A stretch of DNA of 64,000 nucleotides from Lutjanus erythropterus. Taxonomy: Eukaryota; Chordata; Actinopteri; Lutjaniformes; Lutjanidae. The translations under genes were made by a program, and so were the position numbers. The notes beneath the pieces were generated by a model. The model had not been told where the DNA came from. It did no database searches and saw only the letters and a list, made by a program, of their open reading frames with translations. The stretch is taken from contig CM034603.1 in the NCBI GenBank assembly GCA_020091685.1, positions 29,046,298 to 29,110,297 on the forward strand. Reading direction: 5' to 3'. Shown piece after piece: positions 39,301-54,300 of the stretch; positions within the stretch are counted from its first letter, which is position 1; each line of letters opens with the position of its first letter.

Positions 39301-42300
39301 GAGCCAAAGCCACTGTAAATTCTGGCCAATAAGAGGGGGGCCAGAGCAGCTGCTTGCATGCTTCCCTGCACAGGGAAATCTTCAGACACACACACATATG
39401 CACAGATATGTATACACATGCACATTCTTTTTCACACACACACAGAAATGCTTATATGAACACACACAGATACACATAACACGACCGCGAGGTGGACATT
39501 GATGGAGAGAAAACACTCACACGTTGTCACAGTGTTATGGAAACACGAGCCTACGGCTAAACATTTATGGCTTACATCGAAAGACTTATAACGTTTAAAT
39601 CACCTCCGATCATTTACACACACTCACACGTCACACAACCACATGAAACAGATTTTGAAAAAAATCTCCCAACGTACAGTATTTATTGCCTGAGGTAACC
39701 ACAGAATAAATATCTGGCGTTCTGGAGTTTTGTAACCCACAAAGAGGTAGTTTTACAAGATCTGACTGTTTTGTGCATCAGTACCATCCAGTCAAAGGTC
39801 ACATCGTCATGGCACATCACACACTGCAGGTGGCTGCCTTTGTAAGTTGTATTTTATATGTGCACACTGCCTCATTCATGAAACATTTGCGCTCGCCAGT
39901 TTGAGCCACACTGGGTCGTTTGGGCTTTTTTTGTGTCAAATTTTAAATAAAACTTTTTTTTGTTTTGTGTTTATATAGCAGTATCAGCTCCTCATTCTTC
40001 ACAGGGTCCATCGATTCACTGTTCAAATGTGAAAATATTCTATATAGTTTTAAATTTGTCTCAGTTAAAATACTGTCTCTTGTTTCTGGAGTTACTTTTT
40101 CCTCCTCACTTCATTCTTTCAGCCATCTTTCCCTCATCCGCATCCTTCCACACAATCATTCATGCATGCTTTCACCTGTGTAGCGTTGGGTATTGAGAAC
40201 CAATTTCAAATAAGAATTGATTCCAAAATCACAATTAGTGCTAGTGCAAACACCTACCTTATATTAACCTGGCTTTCTGTCTGTGCCTGTAGACATGTTG
40301 AATGCATGCCTATCTACCCATATCCTAAATCTCATTAAATCATCAGTCCAACATTATTCTCAGGTAATCTACTCAGCCATTGCGAAGTTGCTTGACTAGC
40401 AGGTGAATAGCACAAATTGTGAGTTTTGTAGCAATCACTTCAATTTAGCAAATGCTATGCTACAAAATGCGTTTACAAGGATGCAAAACTCTTATTGTTA
40501 CAGTAAAATAACGTAAGTAAACCCAAAGATATTCAAGAAGCCAGGAAAAGAGACCACAATTGTTACGGTTATCTCGCTAACGTCAGCTTAGCTCAGTGTT
40601 TCTGCTGGTAACCTTTATCCATGGTAATTAGCATTTCACACAAATCTCCATTCCATATCCACTCATCCTTGTTCAGCCTCAATTATGTGTTTTTTTTTCC
40701 AATCCTCTCCTTCTCTACTGTTTCCACATGGTTGAGGTGTGTTAGCTCAAAATATTCAGCACATGTGAGATTGTTTGACCTGGAAATCGCTTAAACGCTG
40801 TGAAAGGACTCCAACAGAGCTTCCCCTCGTACATTACAGCTCCACCTGTCAGAGTCTCTTGTCCTGGAGGATGGTTGACCGTGTATTAATAGGCAGATTC
40901 TAAATCAAAATTATTTGGATCATAAGTTAGATTCAAGCAAAACCACTGAGGTCCCTCTTTTTGACTAATGCCGTTAGTTACAGTCAGTAAAAAATCACAA
41001 ATTTACATCCATACATAACCAATATTATCCATCATGTGCCTTTTCTAATATGGTAGACATGATTGCTTGTGATAGTTTTTTTTGCACAGTTCAAGTCATT
41101 ATAAAAGCTACCAAGCATTTTTGAGAAGCATATCTTAACTGCAGTGACCTTTAAGATATTGGACCTGGAGTTTGCTTGCATCTGTTAGCAATGATGGCAC
41201 AAGGCAGAGGGGCTAAAACCCAATCAACACAAATACCACATGCTCCTGTGGTACCTTCCAAAAATTAAATGACTTCCATTGCAGTGTAACAAAAAGGGCA
41301 GGATCATATTAATGCAGTAACACATTTTATGGACAAAGTAAGTGTATTTAAACAGGTTTACTACATAACTTTTTTATTATGAGTGCTTGCTCCTGGTGGG
41401 AATTGTTGGGTGACTAACAGCATTATAAAGAGTACAGTCTACACCTGCTCTATATGAAAACTGACCTCAGATATTTTGATTTGGTGCTATATAAATGAAA
41501 TTGATTTTACAATATACAAGTTACTAATGTCTATGTAGACTCAAAGCCAGAAAGGGAAAACTTAGTATTTGCTATTTATATGCTCGTATATCAGTTCTTT
41601 TGTGTATCTGCTTTATTTGTTTTATGGATATTCATTTACTTGCTGGCTCTTTAGTGTTTTTTGAAAATGTCAGAACGTCTGAATCATTTGGCAGCTTCGA
41701 AAGCTAAAATCTAAGTCCTGGCGTACACGTCAGTCTGGTTTTCATTTCCCCTTTTTCTGCTGCTTGTCATTTCTGATACTTAAAAACATAAACATTAGGC
41801 CTGAAATGATTAAGCTGGGCATACACTGTAAGATTTGTTGTTAAATTCCTCTCCTACTGTACAAGTCAGTCGTCTGTGATGTAAGGTCCATGAGTTATGT
41901 GCTTTAATTGCACGGTCCGATCGTCATGCAATGACCTGAGTGCTGTATGTGTAAAATAGAAAATAAATCAGTCAGGGCAACTTCAACTTCTTTCAGGAGC
42001 AGCTGATCAGTCCGCACTCCCTCCCTACACGGCAAACAATGCCTGACCATCCTGAAATTCAGTCAGATGCTAAAATGACTTATGAGGATTGATAATCAGA
42101 AACAGTCAGTTAATCAGTTAGTCTGTTGGCAGAAATTTAATGTAGCTATTTCGATTATCGTTTAATCATCGTTTAACTTGCAAAAAAGGCAAACACGTGC
42201 TGGCTGCAGCTTCTAAAACGTGAGGATTATCTGCTTTTCTCTGTTTTGTAATGCTGTAAATTGAATATCTTTTGGACTGTTTGTCCAACAGAAAAGACCT

Positions 42301-45300
42301 GACCTTTGACTCTTTGAAACTGCCATTTCTTTTTTACTATTTTCTGACATTCATAGATAAACAAAAAATATATGATACACTGTGTGTATGATCCCACATA
42401 CCGAATGCGCAGGTTTTGTCACTGATCTGAAGAGTAACTTTCCTGCACCAGCAGGGCCATGTGCACTTTAAGCTTATAACACAGGTACAAATATGTGAGT
42501 CAGCTCAGTTAAGAAAGCATCTATTTAACTAGCATGGCATTAAGGGAATCACACACATTTTATTTTGGAGGCGATCGTTGAATGCCCTGAATAAGTCGTA
42601 AGCCCTTCAGCCCTGTTGGCTCTGTCGTGGAAACCTGACTAATGAGGGTATTAACAGTCAATCTGCTGTGTCTGAGTCATCGTCCGCTGTGGGGTTTTAG
42701 TTGTAACTAAATAAGACATTATGCTGTGTGTGTTTGTGTGTGTTTGAGAGCGAGAGAGATGTGACTCCTCTCTCCCACTGAGGACTTTAGTGGTACTTTA
42801 GTAGTCGGTCATTAATCCAAGGGTTGAGTCATCCTTGCCTGCAGAGGCACTAAATTCCTCCTCCCCTTGACACCGAGCTCTACAGCGCTCGCAGCAACCA
42901 GAAGTCACATGACGCTGTTTTCAGGAAAAGCAACATGTTTACCCTTGTTTGGGAAACTCGAGATGTTTGTTGTAGTTGGATTCTGTTAAAAAATGTGTAA
43001 ACTAATAAAGTTTCATGTGGCCAGTGCCTATGAATCAATCTGGCTCGCAACTCATTAAAAAGGGAAAACTGTTTTAGCTTCCAAATGTTCAGCGTGAATA
43101 CTTTCTTGATTTGAGAATTTTAGGATCGAAGAGAGAGAGAGAACCTGGGTGATGCCAGCCTTTATCGGAAATATATTAGAATTTTCTATACAGTATAAAT
43201 TAGTTTTGTGTACTCTTTTGTTTTTGGTTTTGCTGGTGAAGACTCAAGAGTACCTAAGTAGTATTTCAGTGAAAGGTTGTATATTTTGTAAGGATTAAAT
43301 TAATCTTTTGGGCTCTAATTGTATGTCAGTGCAAGGACTGGCACAAGTAGGACCACTGCTGAAATCTTCTGACCTTAAATTGTGTGTTTTCATACCCTGC
43401 CTCTGCTCGACTCTGATCTGGAGGTCATAGTATTTTAGAGAAGGTTGGGCCTTTTTTTGTTACCTGTTTTTAGGTATTCATAGAAACTGACTCACTCGCT
43501 AGTGTCACATCACTTATTTTTTGCTGTTCTGCATCAAGAACTCACTGTGATACTCACAAAACAATCTGCATAGAGTGCTGCTGAGGGTCCCTGATGAAGT
43601 CCTTAATAGCTGAAGCATGTAGGTATGTTTTTTAACTGGTATTATGACTAAATAGCCATGTGTTATTAAAGGCTTTTTAAATCGCTAACCCCTTGAGTGC
43701 TTCAAATCTCTTAAGCAAATCACAGTAATAGTTGCAGTTGCTAATGCAGGATTTCCTGCAGTGTTTTATAGTGGAGGCGCCACATCACCTGAAATGGAGA
43801 GTGCTTCTGCTAAAATTAGTTTCATGAAAGGTAATAATGGACTTATTAAGCTTCTTGCGATATGAGCAGTGGTGCTACATCACATGGCAAAAGATCCAAA
43901 GGGTGAGGTGACTGTTTAAACAGCCATTTAGTAACTCAGTTGATAATTAGAGAGAGTGAGGATGCACCAGGAATCTGTCTGATTCAAGTCAGCAGGTGAT
44001 TTGTTGCTCGATCACATCGTAGAAAGTAGATGGCGCGTTTCCGAGTCATTTCCTGTATCCCGCCCTTTTAGGAGACTAGCGGCAGGTCCTGAGTCTGTTC
44101 ACTCCAGTGGGAGAAATGAACATGAGCGCAGATTATGACCGATTCTTTTTACCCCATAATCACCAGCGTAAGCATAAGGCTCTCACTTACTTGACCCACC
44201 CACACATCATTCTCATAAACCCACCGCACCCAAAATACAAAAACAACAAACTTTTTTTTCTTTTATAAAGGTTGATACGTTAAATTAGTACTGTATCTAG
44301 AATACTATATTTGCTTTCATCCATCCACACGTCATTCACAACACTTCCATCTCTTCTGACCCGGTCCACTTAAAGGACAGGAAAGGTATACCAATGGTGG
44401 AGCTTATAATGCGTTATCTTGTTATATAAAGCATCTTTGACAGCACTGGCACAGCACATTAATGAATCAAAGCAGCATGTTGCAATGAATTTTTGCATGT
44501 TGGGGAAAAATGGAGGCCCAGCAGCCCAGTCAATCACAATTAATCAATCACTGATATATGAGGAAAAAAAACTCCTTGCTGCACTGTAAGGAAGACACCA
44601 GGCTGAAATTAATTTGATAATCACTAGTTGAACACGGTGTGCGTCAAGCTGAAATTAGTTTAAAGATTGTATTGACCAGCTGGATATATCAGTGTCTGTG
44701 GTCAGACTGGGTGCACTGGAACTAGTACTTGATTGTGAGACGTCACTTTGCTGTAAAACGTGTTTTTATTATGAATGAAAAGCCTGATGTCCTTCACATC
44801 GCTCATATCTGTTCTTCACTGTGCTGGCTTTTAAGGGCACCTGTTCCTTCTCTTGCTCTCTCTCTGTAGGCTCTCCCTCTACTGCCCACCCGCAGGTGCC
44901 AAACAGTGATGTCACATACTGGGTGTTCCCATAAATTCCACTTTAAGCCCACGACACACGCACACACACACACACACATACACACAGGCACACACCTGGG
45001 AAATGTTGTATGAATAAATACATTTGACAAACACCCACAGAGCGTGTCTGTGTGTGCACGCACATGTGTTTTTATGCTTTTGAATAAAATACCTTAACAC
45101 AGACGGACACACACACAGTTTGATTTATGGCTTTCAGCATCTGGTTGTAAAATATGTGTGACCAAGCAATCCTCGTGAGTCACTCCGGTTATACTGCAAG
45201 CCTGGTGAGGAGAGAGACAGAGGGTTGAATGAAGGGGAGAGCTGGAAAAGAGTTTTTTGATGAAAGAGAGAGGAAGGAAACAAGTTGAAGAGGGGCAGAG

Positions 45301-48300
45301 AAAGAGAGAGAGTTTTACCATTTTCATTATTCATTTTTCTTTTTTTTTTGTAATTATCTTTTTATTTGGAAAAGACAACAATTCAATATACAAATATTTT
45401 ACAATTTTTATAACTCTCTTTTCCAGTTTTCCTTTTTACAGTCCTCTGCATATGTACAAGAAAACAAAAATAAGAAACATTATTCATTTTTCATTCAGTC
45501 CCATTTCATTTCCAATATCCTGTCCTGGATCATTGCAGATATTTTATTTGACATTTATTTATTCATTATTGTTCATGTCTGTGTACATATTCCATGGTAC
45601 TCCCAGGAAAGAAGTTTTCTTAAGATTATTATTTAAAATCTTTATAATGTAAAATTCAGCTTTATTGTGGAGTTTGCACAGAAGTAAAACATAGTTCAAA
45701 TACACTAAATATTGTCACAAAAAAAATCACGTACAACTCTGTGTATGTAACGATTTTTTTATTTAGACAAAATACTGCAACTGCTGGTACTGATGTCTAG
45801 CCTATTTAGTCAAGCAGTGCAGGCAGCTCTTTCTGAAAAAGAAAATTAACAACAAGAAGAGGAACCAGCTGGTTTGGCAAACGTGTCTGTAACTTGACAA
45901 TATACAGATGGGTAAAAAATTAAAGGGACAGGTCACCCCAGATTCAAAAAATACATATGTTTCCTATTATCCACAGTGCCATTTATCCATCTCAGTTCCT
46001 GAGATATCTGCTGTAGAGGTGTCTTCTAGGAGCAGGAATCTCTTGGCATGTCACAATTTAATTTGATTCCACTTTGCATCAATGCATCAATTATTTATAC
46101 ATGATTATAATCTGTATATGATTTATTTTTTTCTCCCTGTGTCTGTTTGCTTCTTTTAAAACATGAAGTATTAGCTTTTTCCCTTCAACTTCATAGATGC
46201 CAAAATTCTTCTATAGACTAGCTTTAAGCCAAGGGGTTTCAGTTGGATTGTATCCATCTGTGGTTGCTCACGCTCAGCCGTCCTCAGCAAAACAAACACA
46301 ATGCACATGTTTACATTTGTGAGATTTTACAGACCAGTTGGTTCAGCCGTAAGGAGAACTGGGTGTTAAATTTCCAATTATTGGCTTTTCTGCGTCGTTT
46401 CGAGAGAGAATCTCAGTGTATCAAAGAATGAAACTATTCGGTACAGCCCTAACGATGAGTCAAATGGTCTGAATCACATGCCATGAACTTTTCCGTCACC
46501 CGTTTAAGCACCTATGAGTGATTTAGACAGTGCTCTCTGCTCTCATCATCATCAAAACACTAAACGAGGGAATATCTTTTGGAAGAATTATTCATCTCTC
46601 ATGTAGCGTTTCAAAGACTTGTACAATCAATGGCAAGAAGCACTGAAGCTGTTTTGCTGGCTTGTGATGGCCCATCCATCACCTCATTAAGGCAGCTGTA
46701 TTTTATGGGCCTGTCAGGCAAGTACAACTTTGACTCAGAGTTGCCATGCTAAGATATTAGCTCCAATTGCAGTCTTACACGAATACTTTGGTGACGCCCA
46801 TACTACTGGCAGAAGGGAGAAATAATTTTTAGTTCTGGCTACCAACCAGGTTGTTTTGATTGTACATAACATAGAATCTCAGATATTTATTTCCTAGGCC
46901 ATTAGTTTCTATTGATTTCAGTATGATATTATGAATCGGTTTGTTCAGATCTGAACATCGTTATGTCTGCTTTTAATTTTGTTAAAGTTACGTTATGGTT
47001 GTGTGGTAATGAGACGCAGGCTTTTCAAATCAATCTACTTTTACAACTTTAAAAATCTAAATCACTGCAGCATGCTTTTGAAAAATGGTTAGCAGTAATG
47101 GAAGGTGCATGTGATTTGTAGTAAATGGGCTAAAACATGTAAAAGCAGTGGTATGGTCCTTTTATAGGAACAATGCACCCCACAGGTTTTATGATGTAGT
47201 GATTGAAAGGGCAGAGGAAGAGGAGGATGGATCGTCGCAGAGGATGAAGGGTTGAGGGTAGATTGGAACCTGGAGGATAAAATGGTTTTCTTTGGCTCTC
47301 GCTTCATAAATGTCACATGTCCAAACTAAGGCCACCATGTGTCCTTGTGTGAGTAGATGTGTGAATGGATGAATGCGTGTGTGTGTGTGTTTGTGTGCGT
47401 GTGTGTGCGCCCCATCCCCAGTCGACATAAACCTGTCTCATGGCAGCAGCTCAGTGGGGCGACCTCTGCGGTAGCTGACACAGGACAATAGACAGATGTC
47501 ACTATTTTCTGACTTTTATGTAGGTCTATGGCTGTGTCTGGTTTCCATCAAATGTTCCTGTCCTATGTGCAAAGCGGAGGTAAATTAAAAGGGGTTTCAG
47601 TAAATGAGAAGCAAACATAAAACATAAAAACAGCAGGTGATGAAAAGAATCAAAGCAAGTTGTCCTCCAACTAGCAGTCGGGGTTAAGTTGTTTGTCATG
47701 AAATTGGTGTGTGTGTATGCAGTGCGGTGGGACACCACAAATGCATATTTTGGTGTAAATTCTGACCCATTCTTTCGATGTTAGCGTATGTCTGAGCACG
47801 CTAACCTGTTGAATATGTAAAAAGTCAATTTTGTTGACTCTTGTGTCTGTTTTTTTTTTACTTGCAGACATCCCAGGATGCACATCAAAACAGGCCTCGT
47901 GGACGCTCACCTCTACTGTCTGAAAAAAGCCGTGGTGGACTTTCTTGTTGAGAACAAGTGAGTTCTGCACTTTTTTTAAATCATCATTAACGTATTATAA
48001 TCAGCCAAGCAGCTATCCAACCTTGATTTTTAAGGGATAGTTCATATTATTTGAAGTGGGGTTGAGAGAGGTAGAGTAACTAGCACAGAAACTAAACCAT
48101 GAACTGCTGTGGACAGGGTCAGCGACAAAAGGTATTTTAGCCACTTAGAATATTTTCACCACTAACTTTGCTGGTAGACAACCTTTTCTGATGGGAAATT
48201 TTACTTTGCAGACTATGAGAGATGCTGGTCTACTGCTGCCTCGATCTCTTAGTTTGTTTTTTGTTGTTGTGTGACTTCAGTATTTTAAAGGGGCAGTTAG

Positions 48301-51300
48301 GATTTGTGAAGTCACACAACAACCCAGACAAACTAACTGAATGAGGCAGCGGTTCATGGACCGTTTTTAAGTGACTGAAACACCTTTTGTTACTGACCCT
48401 GTCCACAGCAGTTCATTGTTTAGCTTCTTTGCTGGTGCCGCTTTCTGTTTCTCCTAAGTTGGGGCATGCAGACCACCATCTACTGTAGCCAATACACTGA
48501 CAGTCACTAAGAACCTCCTTTTAACACTGAATCTTTCAAAAAAAAGAAAAAGAAAAATGACCTGTTTATTTGTGCATAGTGAGCAGTGTGGGTTATAAGT
48601 ACTTGCATACTCTCGGACATGAACCCACACAGTCAAACAGACAGACAGACATTCACATTTGCCGCTTAATCTGTAGCAAGTGTTAAACATGGTTACATGG
48701 TGTGTAGGGCTTTGAAAGGTCCTGTTAGCAGGGTATTCTAGCGAGGTGTTAATTTGTTTTACTATGTGCCACTGAGGCAGGCTGTTAGGCCTTTAGCCTC
48801 TGAAGTGGAGCAGTATCACAGGGAGCCTTCTGTAGCTGCCCGGGCAATATATACAGGGTTAGACTGAAAAAATGAAAGGATCTAAATGATCTATATGATA
48901 TCAGCTTGTAATAAAATGTTTTGTGCTTCTAACTGGTGTTCGTAATGACATAATGGTCACTAAAGGCCTCATGGTTTGATACACTCACTTATACTACACA
49001 AAGTAAGAATAAACAATTTTAATAGAAAATTCATTAGTTATTCCTCCTCATGTGTATAATGTTCAAAACCATGATTCTGATTTTCACCATGTTTCTCCAA
49101 CAGATTCAGGTGCAAACTTCAAATGATAGACTTCCTTAAATTAATAAATAAGTCACCTTGTTTTACAAGCAGATTCCAGTAAAATTAACTTGAAAGTATA
49201 AGATGCTTTGACAAGAATGTTCTTAAAGTAATAAAGAGTAACCATTGGAACTTGGTTGGGTAAAATGCATAGTAATTTCCAAATTAAAGATGGTAATGGA
49301 TCTTTAGAGGCAGCATGATTGCCAGAACACGAAGGAAAATAAGACAAAACTGTTAAGTTTGGACAGCAGTCTGTCTGAGCTTTTTGGTCTCACAGCACAC
49401 ATTAGTCGAAGAGTTCGTCCATTGACTGTTCATGGCCAAAAAACACATACTGAATAACCACTCCAGCAACAACAGGCACTATACTATATGCAACATGCTA
49501 TTACTTTATAGTAAACAAGAACAAAAGACTCTTCATATCATTTCACTGCCCATACAGCCAATTGACTAACTGATATTATAATACATATTTAAACACGAGC
49601 AGCATCAATGCAGTTTTGTATCACAAACTATTGTGCCACAACCGTATTAATTAGTGATTAGATCGGACTTGGTCTTCCCTGATCCGATTCTTTCGATGAT
49701 ATCTGATGTGTGTCCTCATTGTACAGATGAACAATGTGCAAAATAATTCACATTTCCATTATATTGCAATTGTGCATTGAGTTATGATTTTAGTAGGAAT
49801 GGTTATTTTTGAATGTCATTCTGGCTAAAGAAATATATATATTAATGATGATTGATGATGTGCTGGGGTCTGTACTAAAAAAAGCATGTTCCCTTAAATC
49901 TGGAGAATATGATAAGGAGCACAATGCTTCATTTATAATGCTATGTGGTGACACATTTTCCTTTATCCAAACATTTCAGCTCCTGTGATGCGGATTTTGG
50001 TCGTACTGCAGTTTTAATTTAGACCAGTTCTTCAGCCCCACTACATCATTTCTGACCAATATCTTGAGTTTTTGGCTTTGCACACTTGAAGAGAAGATGA
50101 AGGGTAGCACATCAAGAGACTGCTGACAACCGTATCAAACATTTTTGATAAAGACGGGACTCGATCCAGATGCATTCCAGACAAGGTTGCAAGCTCAGGA
50201 TCGGCACAACGCCAAACTTCTCAAAACAGGGTGATGATGAGACTTTGCCAACATTCGAGCTTTGCAAAGTGGATGCTTGGCTGAAGTCCAGATTGTGGAA
50301 ATCTATTATTGCCCACTTTTACGTTTTAAGTTTTTTAAATGAAGTTTGTCCTCACCATGCCAGTTTTAGTTTCACATAACTAAATCTAAAGTCAACAAAC
50401 AGAAGTCTCCCAACTCTGCTCCATTTCTTCACGCCTGCTGAATATTTTTGGTTAAGGCAAGGGGTGCACTTCAACATAGTAATTTGCCATAGAGGTGTTG
50501 ATATAAATCTCACGTCATTACATCACTAAGGCACCCTCTGCCGCCACCATGTATCATCTCTGTTGTTAGATGACTCATTTCTTTCTTTAGAGCTGTTCTT
50601 GGACTTTCTTTTCACAGCTCATCTCTCTCTCTTCCTTTCTCCTGCGTGCTTCTTTCTCTGTCTCTTGCTCATGGAGAGAAATGGACAGAGTAACTGTTGT
50701 TTTTCTCCTGTCATTCACATGGAAATTCTAATCTCCCTTTAAAAGAAAGTAAGAGAGGGCAAGTGAAGGGAGGGAGACTGGGGTGTGTGGTGGTGGTGGT
50801 GGTGGTGGTGGAGAGGAGCACTGAGCACAGCACAGTGCAAAGAAGAGGAAGAAGAAATTAAGATGGGGAAGTTTCCTCCTAATTTACACAGAGGATTAAA
50901 AGCACCGTTCAGCTTCATCCGCTTGTGTTTTAAGTGAGGAAGCTGAGGTTCTACTTGTCATTACCAAATGTTTAAAAGATGTACTTTCAATAACAATACG
51001 TACATTGTACATCATTCACTGATTTTTTTTTCATTACAGTTTTTTTTACTTGTCTCTTTTGCCTTAATTCACTGCTACTACTCAATTACAGTAATGATAT
51101 GCAATCATCATTTAACCTCCTGTTTACCAGTTATAGTGCAGGCATCAACCTGTACAACATGACCCCACGCAAATAGCAACAGAAACAGAACATTTACCTG
51201 CTCTCATAAATATGTCATTTCAACATGTTGATGTTGATTTAACTAATTATTTTTTAAGAAGCAAAAAAGTGGCAGCAGGTCACGGTTAAGAAACACATTT

Positions 51301-54300
51301 GAACCACCACTTCGATCTTTTAGAGCTTTTTATAGTAGTGGAAACTTTTATAACTTTTATAATTTGTCAGATTTTCTGTTATAATTTCTGTGATGTCCAT
51401 CCCTCTTTTTTTGTTTTTCTTTTCTGTTATCTATTCACTTTCAATGTCTGTGGTTTTTTTGTTGTTGTTGTTGTTTTTTGGCACAATTTTTATCTCTCTG
51501 TTGATATAGAATCAGATGTTGAACACAAATGGCAGCAAAGCATTTGCCAAGGACATGTCGACGAGGAATCAAATAATTGCAGGGTCACAGAAAATAGCTC
51601 CCTCACAAACTAATGTTCACACTTGTTCATTTAGTATTAAGCCAGGCTTAAACTGGGATCACTGACTTTCCGTTTATGTGCGATACTGATGACTTTGTAG
51701 GATACTTACTGGCACTGGCAGCATGTTGAAATCTCATCTTATCTTCTTGTGTCGTAGGTTCATCTCGTCAATCCGCGGTGAGTTGGTACCATATTTGGTG
51801 CGGAAGCAGTTCTCCAAAACAACCAACAGTCAGAAAATCAAAGACGACGCAGAGGATCAGAACCAGAAAAAGAATGACGGCTCTACAAACCACGGTCAGT
51901 GACATCACAGCTTCACACATTAAAGTCAGAGGAAAGACAACATTTAACAGCCACAGAACTGTCACCTCTGATCTTATTCATAAGACAGGCCTTATAAAAA
52001 GCAGACAAAGAAGTACACCTCTGTCTTTCCCAAGGCATGCGTAATCCCCCAACACAGCATGTATGTATCATCATTTCAGCTCCTCACTCTGTTTTTCCTC
52101 TCTCTCCTTCTCTGTCTTTATTGTCCAGAGCTCCTCATCTCGTCACGAGATGAGCTTCTCCTCCAGCTGGCCCAGGAGCGCTCCTGTTGGAACGACCACC
52201 GTGGTGACATGAGTGAGGCTTACCACGGAGGAAAGCTCCGCTGCTACGTTCACATTATGGACGAGGGCCCATGCTACCGTGTCAACACGTTAGCTGCTTA
52301 CATAGAAGCAAACCGTCTGGTGAGTCTGACATTACCCTGCTCCATCAACTCTTCTTTATAGTGTAATGGAGTTCAGTGCCTAGATTTCTCCAAGTATAAA
52401 TAGCTTTAATTTCACTACATCAAATATTAGAACAAAGATCTGGTTCCAGCCTCTTAAATATAACAGTTTGCCCCTTTGTCATATGTGACAGGCATTTGAA
52501 GTCATTTGATCTTGAAGTTTTGGACAGATAATTAGTCAAAAAAAAAAGCTATGGTCATAATTAGCTTTGGGCCATAAAACAGTAGCAATAATAAACAAAT
52601 CATCAATAGCAATAAGAAAATTGTTCAATGAAAAGTTCCATAGTTAAATGCATTAAATACAAACCACTCTGAAAGCACATGACTAATATCCCCTGGCTCA
52701 TAAACCGTCTATCATTTCCCTTAATAATGGAGTGTGCGTTCAGTTGAACATGTGACACAACAACGTAAACAGCGCGGAGAGAGGAAATGAAAAGTCTGAT
52801 TTAACCACTCTATTCAGACTTTTTTATACAAACTCTTTCTTCCTCCTGTTTTTCATTAAAAACAGGTAAAAAATTATATAATTATTGATGTCGACTGAAA
52901 CCAAACCAAACATTTTATCATTATACATTTTTCAGCTGTATCTTTCAGCCCTATGCTGACATCAATCTCTCCAGACATCACTAAAGTTTTTTTCTTTTTT
53001 AACCTCTTGTCCGCCCTCTCCTCTGTCTTCTCCCTATTAGGCCCCCAAGCTGTTTGAGGAGCCAGCAGTCCACCCATCTGCTGTCATTTCTGAGAGATGT
53101 CAGGTAATTTATAATGTTGTCATGTAACATTTGTAAGCACTGATCCCATGGGCCACTGGGCCCTGGATTTTGGTGGCCACAAGTATATTTTTGGTGGCCC
53201 AAATGTAAACCTATCTAAAAAACAATACAGAAAAAGCAATGTAATGCAACTTAACACAGCCTTCCTTCACTGTGACACTTGTGCTGCCCTCTTTTCCCGT
53301 GAATTGTTGTGATGTGGTGTTTCCTGAAGGAACTGTTTCTATTAAAAAACACAAATTAAACTTCTTGGCTAGTTGAGCAAACTGGCGACGCATAGGGGAG
53401 TACATTACATCCCGTGTCATATTCTAGGGACTTAAACTCCTGCTTCTGTTCACTCCAAAACTTTTGTTACCATTTCGTATTTTCATAGTCTGATTTTTGT
53501 GTTTCTAGTTCTTCTCTAGATACCCGTTTAGTAGTTTGAGTAGTCTTAGTAAACCCATACGTCAGCCACCCCTAACATATTGGTAGATGGCGGCAGCAAG
53601 GACTGTTTGCTGTTTTCGTAGTGTGTTGAACTAAAAGGTGTGAGGAAATTGGGATGTCTGTGGAACTTTAACGCTGTGTTGGTGGCCACAGGGGGCCACC
53701 TACATGGAATGTTTGGTGGTCTTAGTGGTGGTAGTAGAAATATCATCAGTCAGTCAACAAGTAAGATTCATATTTGTTCAGTTTTCTGTTATCTTACCAT
53801 TCCCTTTTAATCAACAGCCTTGCTAATTGTGCTGCATCACAGCTCACTCACTATGATCTGAGTCTAATTTGCACTTTATCATCACTGGAGAGACCTGTGT
53901 GTGTATTTATGTCTGCGTAATGTTACTGTTTGTGTGTGTCCTCAGATGGGATCAGACAGCATCATCGGAGCGATGTGTCAGGTAGCAGATAAAACCTCCA
54001 TAAAGAGGTCCACCATCGGAAGCTCCACCACAGTCAAAGAGAAGGTCAAAGTCACCAACTCCATCATCATGCACGGGGTTACCATCGAGGAGGGGTGAGA
54101 ACACACACATCTCTACACACACATGCACACACTCGTTGATGATATGTACTTTGAAGTGCTGCTGCAAACACATTAATTTAGCCTGAAAAAAATTTAACCT
54201 TAAAGGCATGTTTATGAATTTAAGTTTCACTCCTCACATCAACTTTTGCTAGGGGTCGAGTTAGTACATGCATGCAGTGGAATTTAGTAAACAAAGATTT

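Larger units (their letters stand above)
38046..47867 (+). other. eif2b3: Intron 5 of eif2b3 (9.8 kb, the largest complete intron here)
   Basis: GT-AG intron of 9822 bp. It contains TAATCGATTA-type repeats (38569-38908 and about 42060-42370), a repeat with a GATGAAGTCC...GAAGCATGTAGG motif (about 43590-43700), CA-rich tracts (about 44955-44995), an AT-rich block at about 45325-45660 and a GGGACAGGTCACCCC-type repeat end (about 45920-46055). No exon is recognised. Confidence 0.85.
47958..51757 (+). other. eif2b3: Intron 6 of eif2b3
   Basis: GT-AG intron of 3800 bp. It holds a foldback element (48030-48524), a GGCTGCACAATATG-type copy (49705-50040) and a (GGT)n run at 50788-50811. No exon is recognised. 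Confidence 0.85.
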
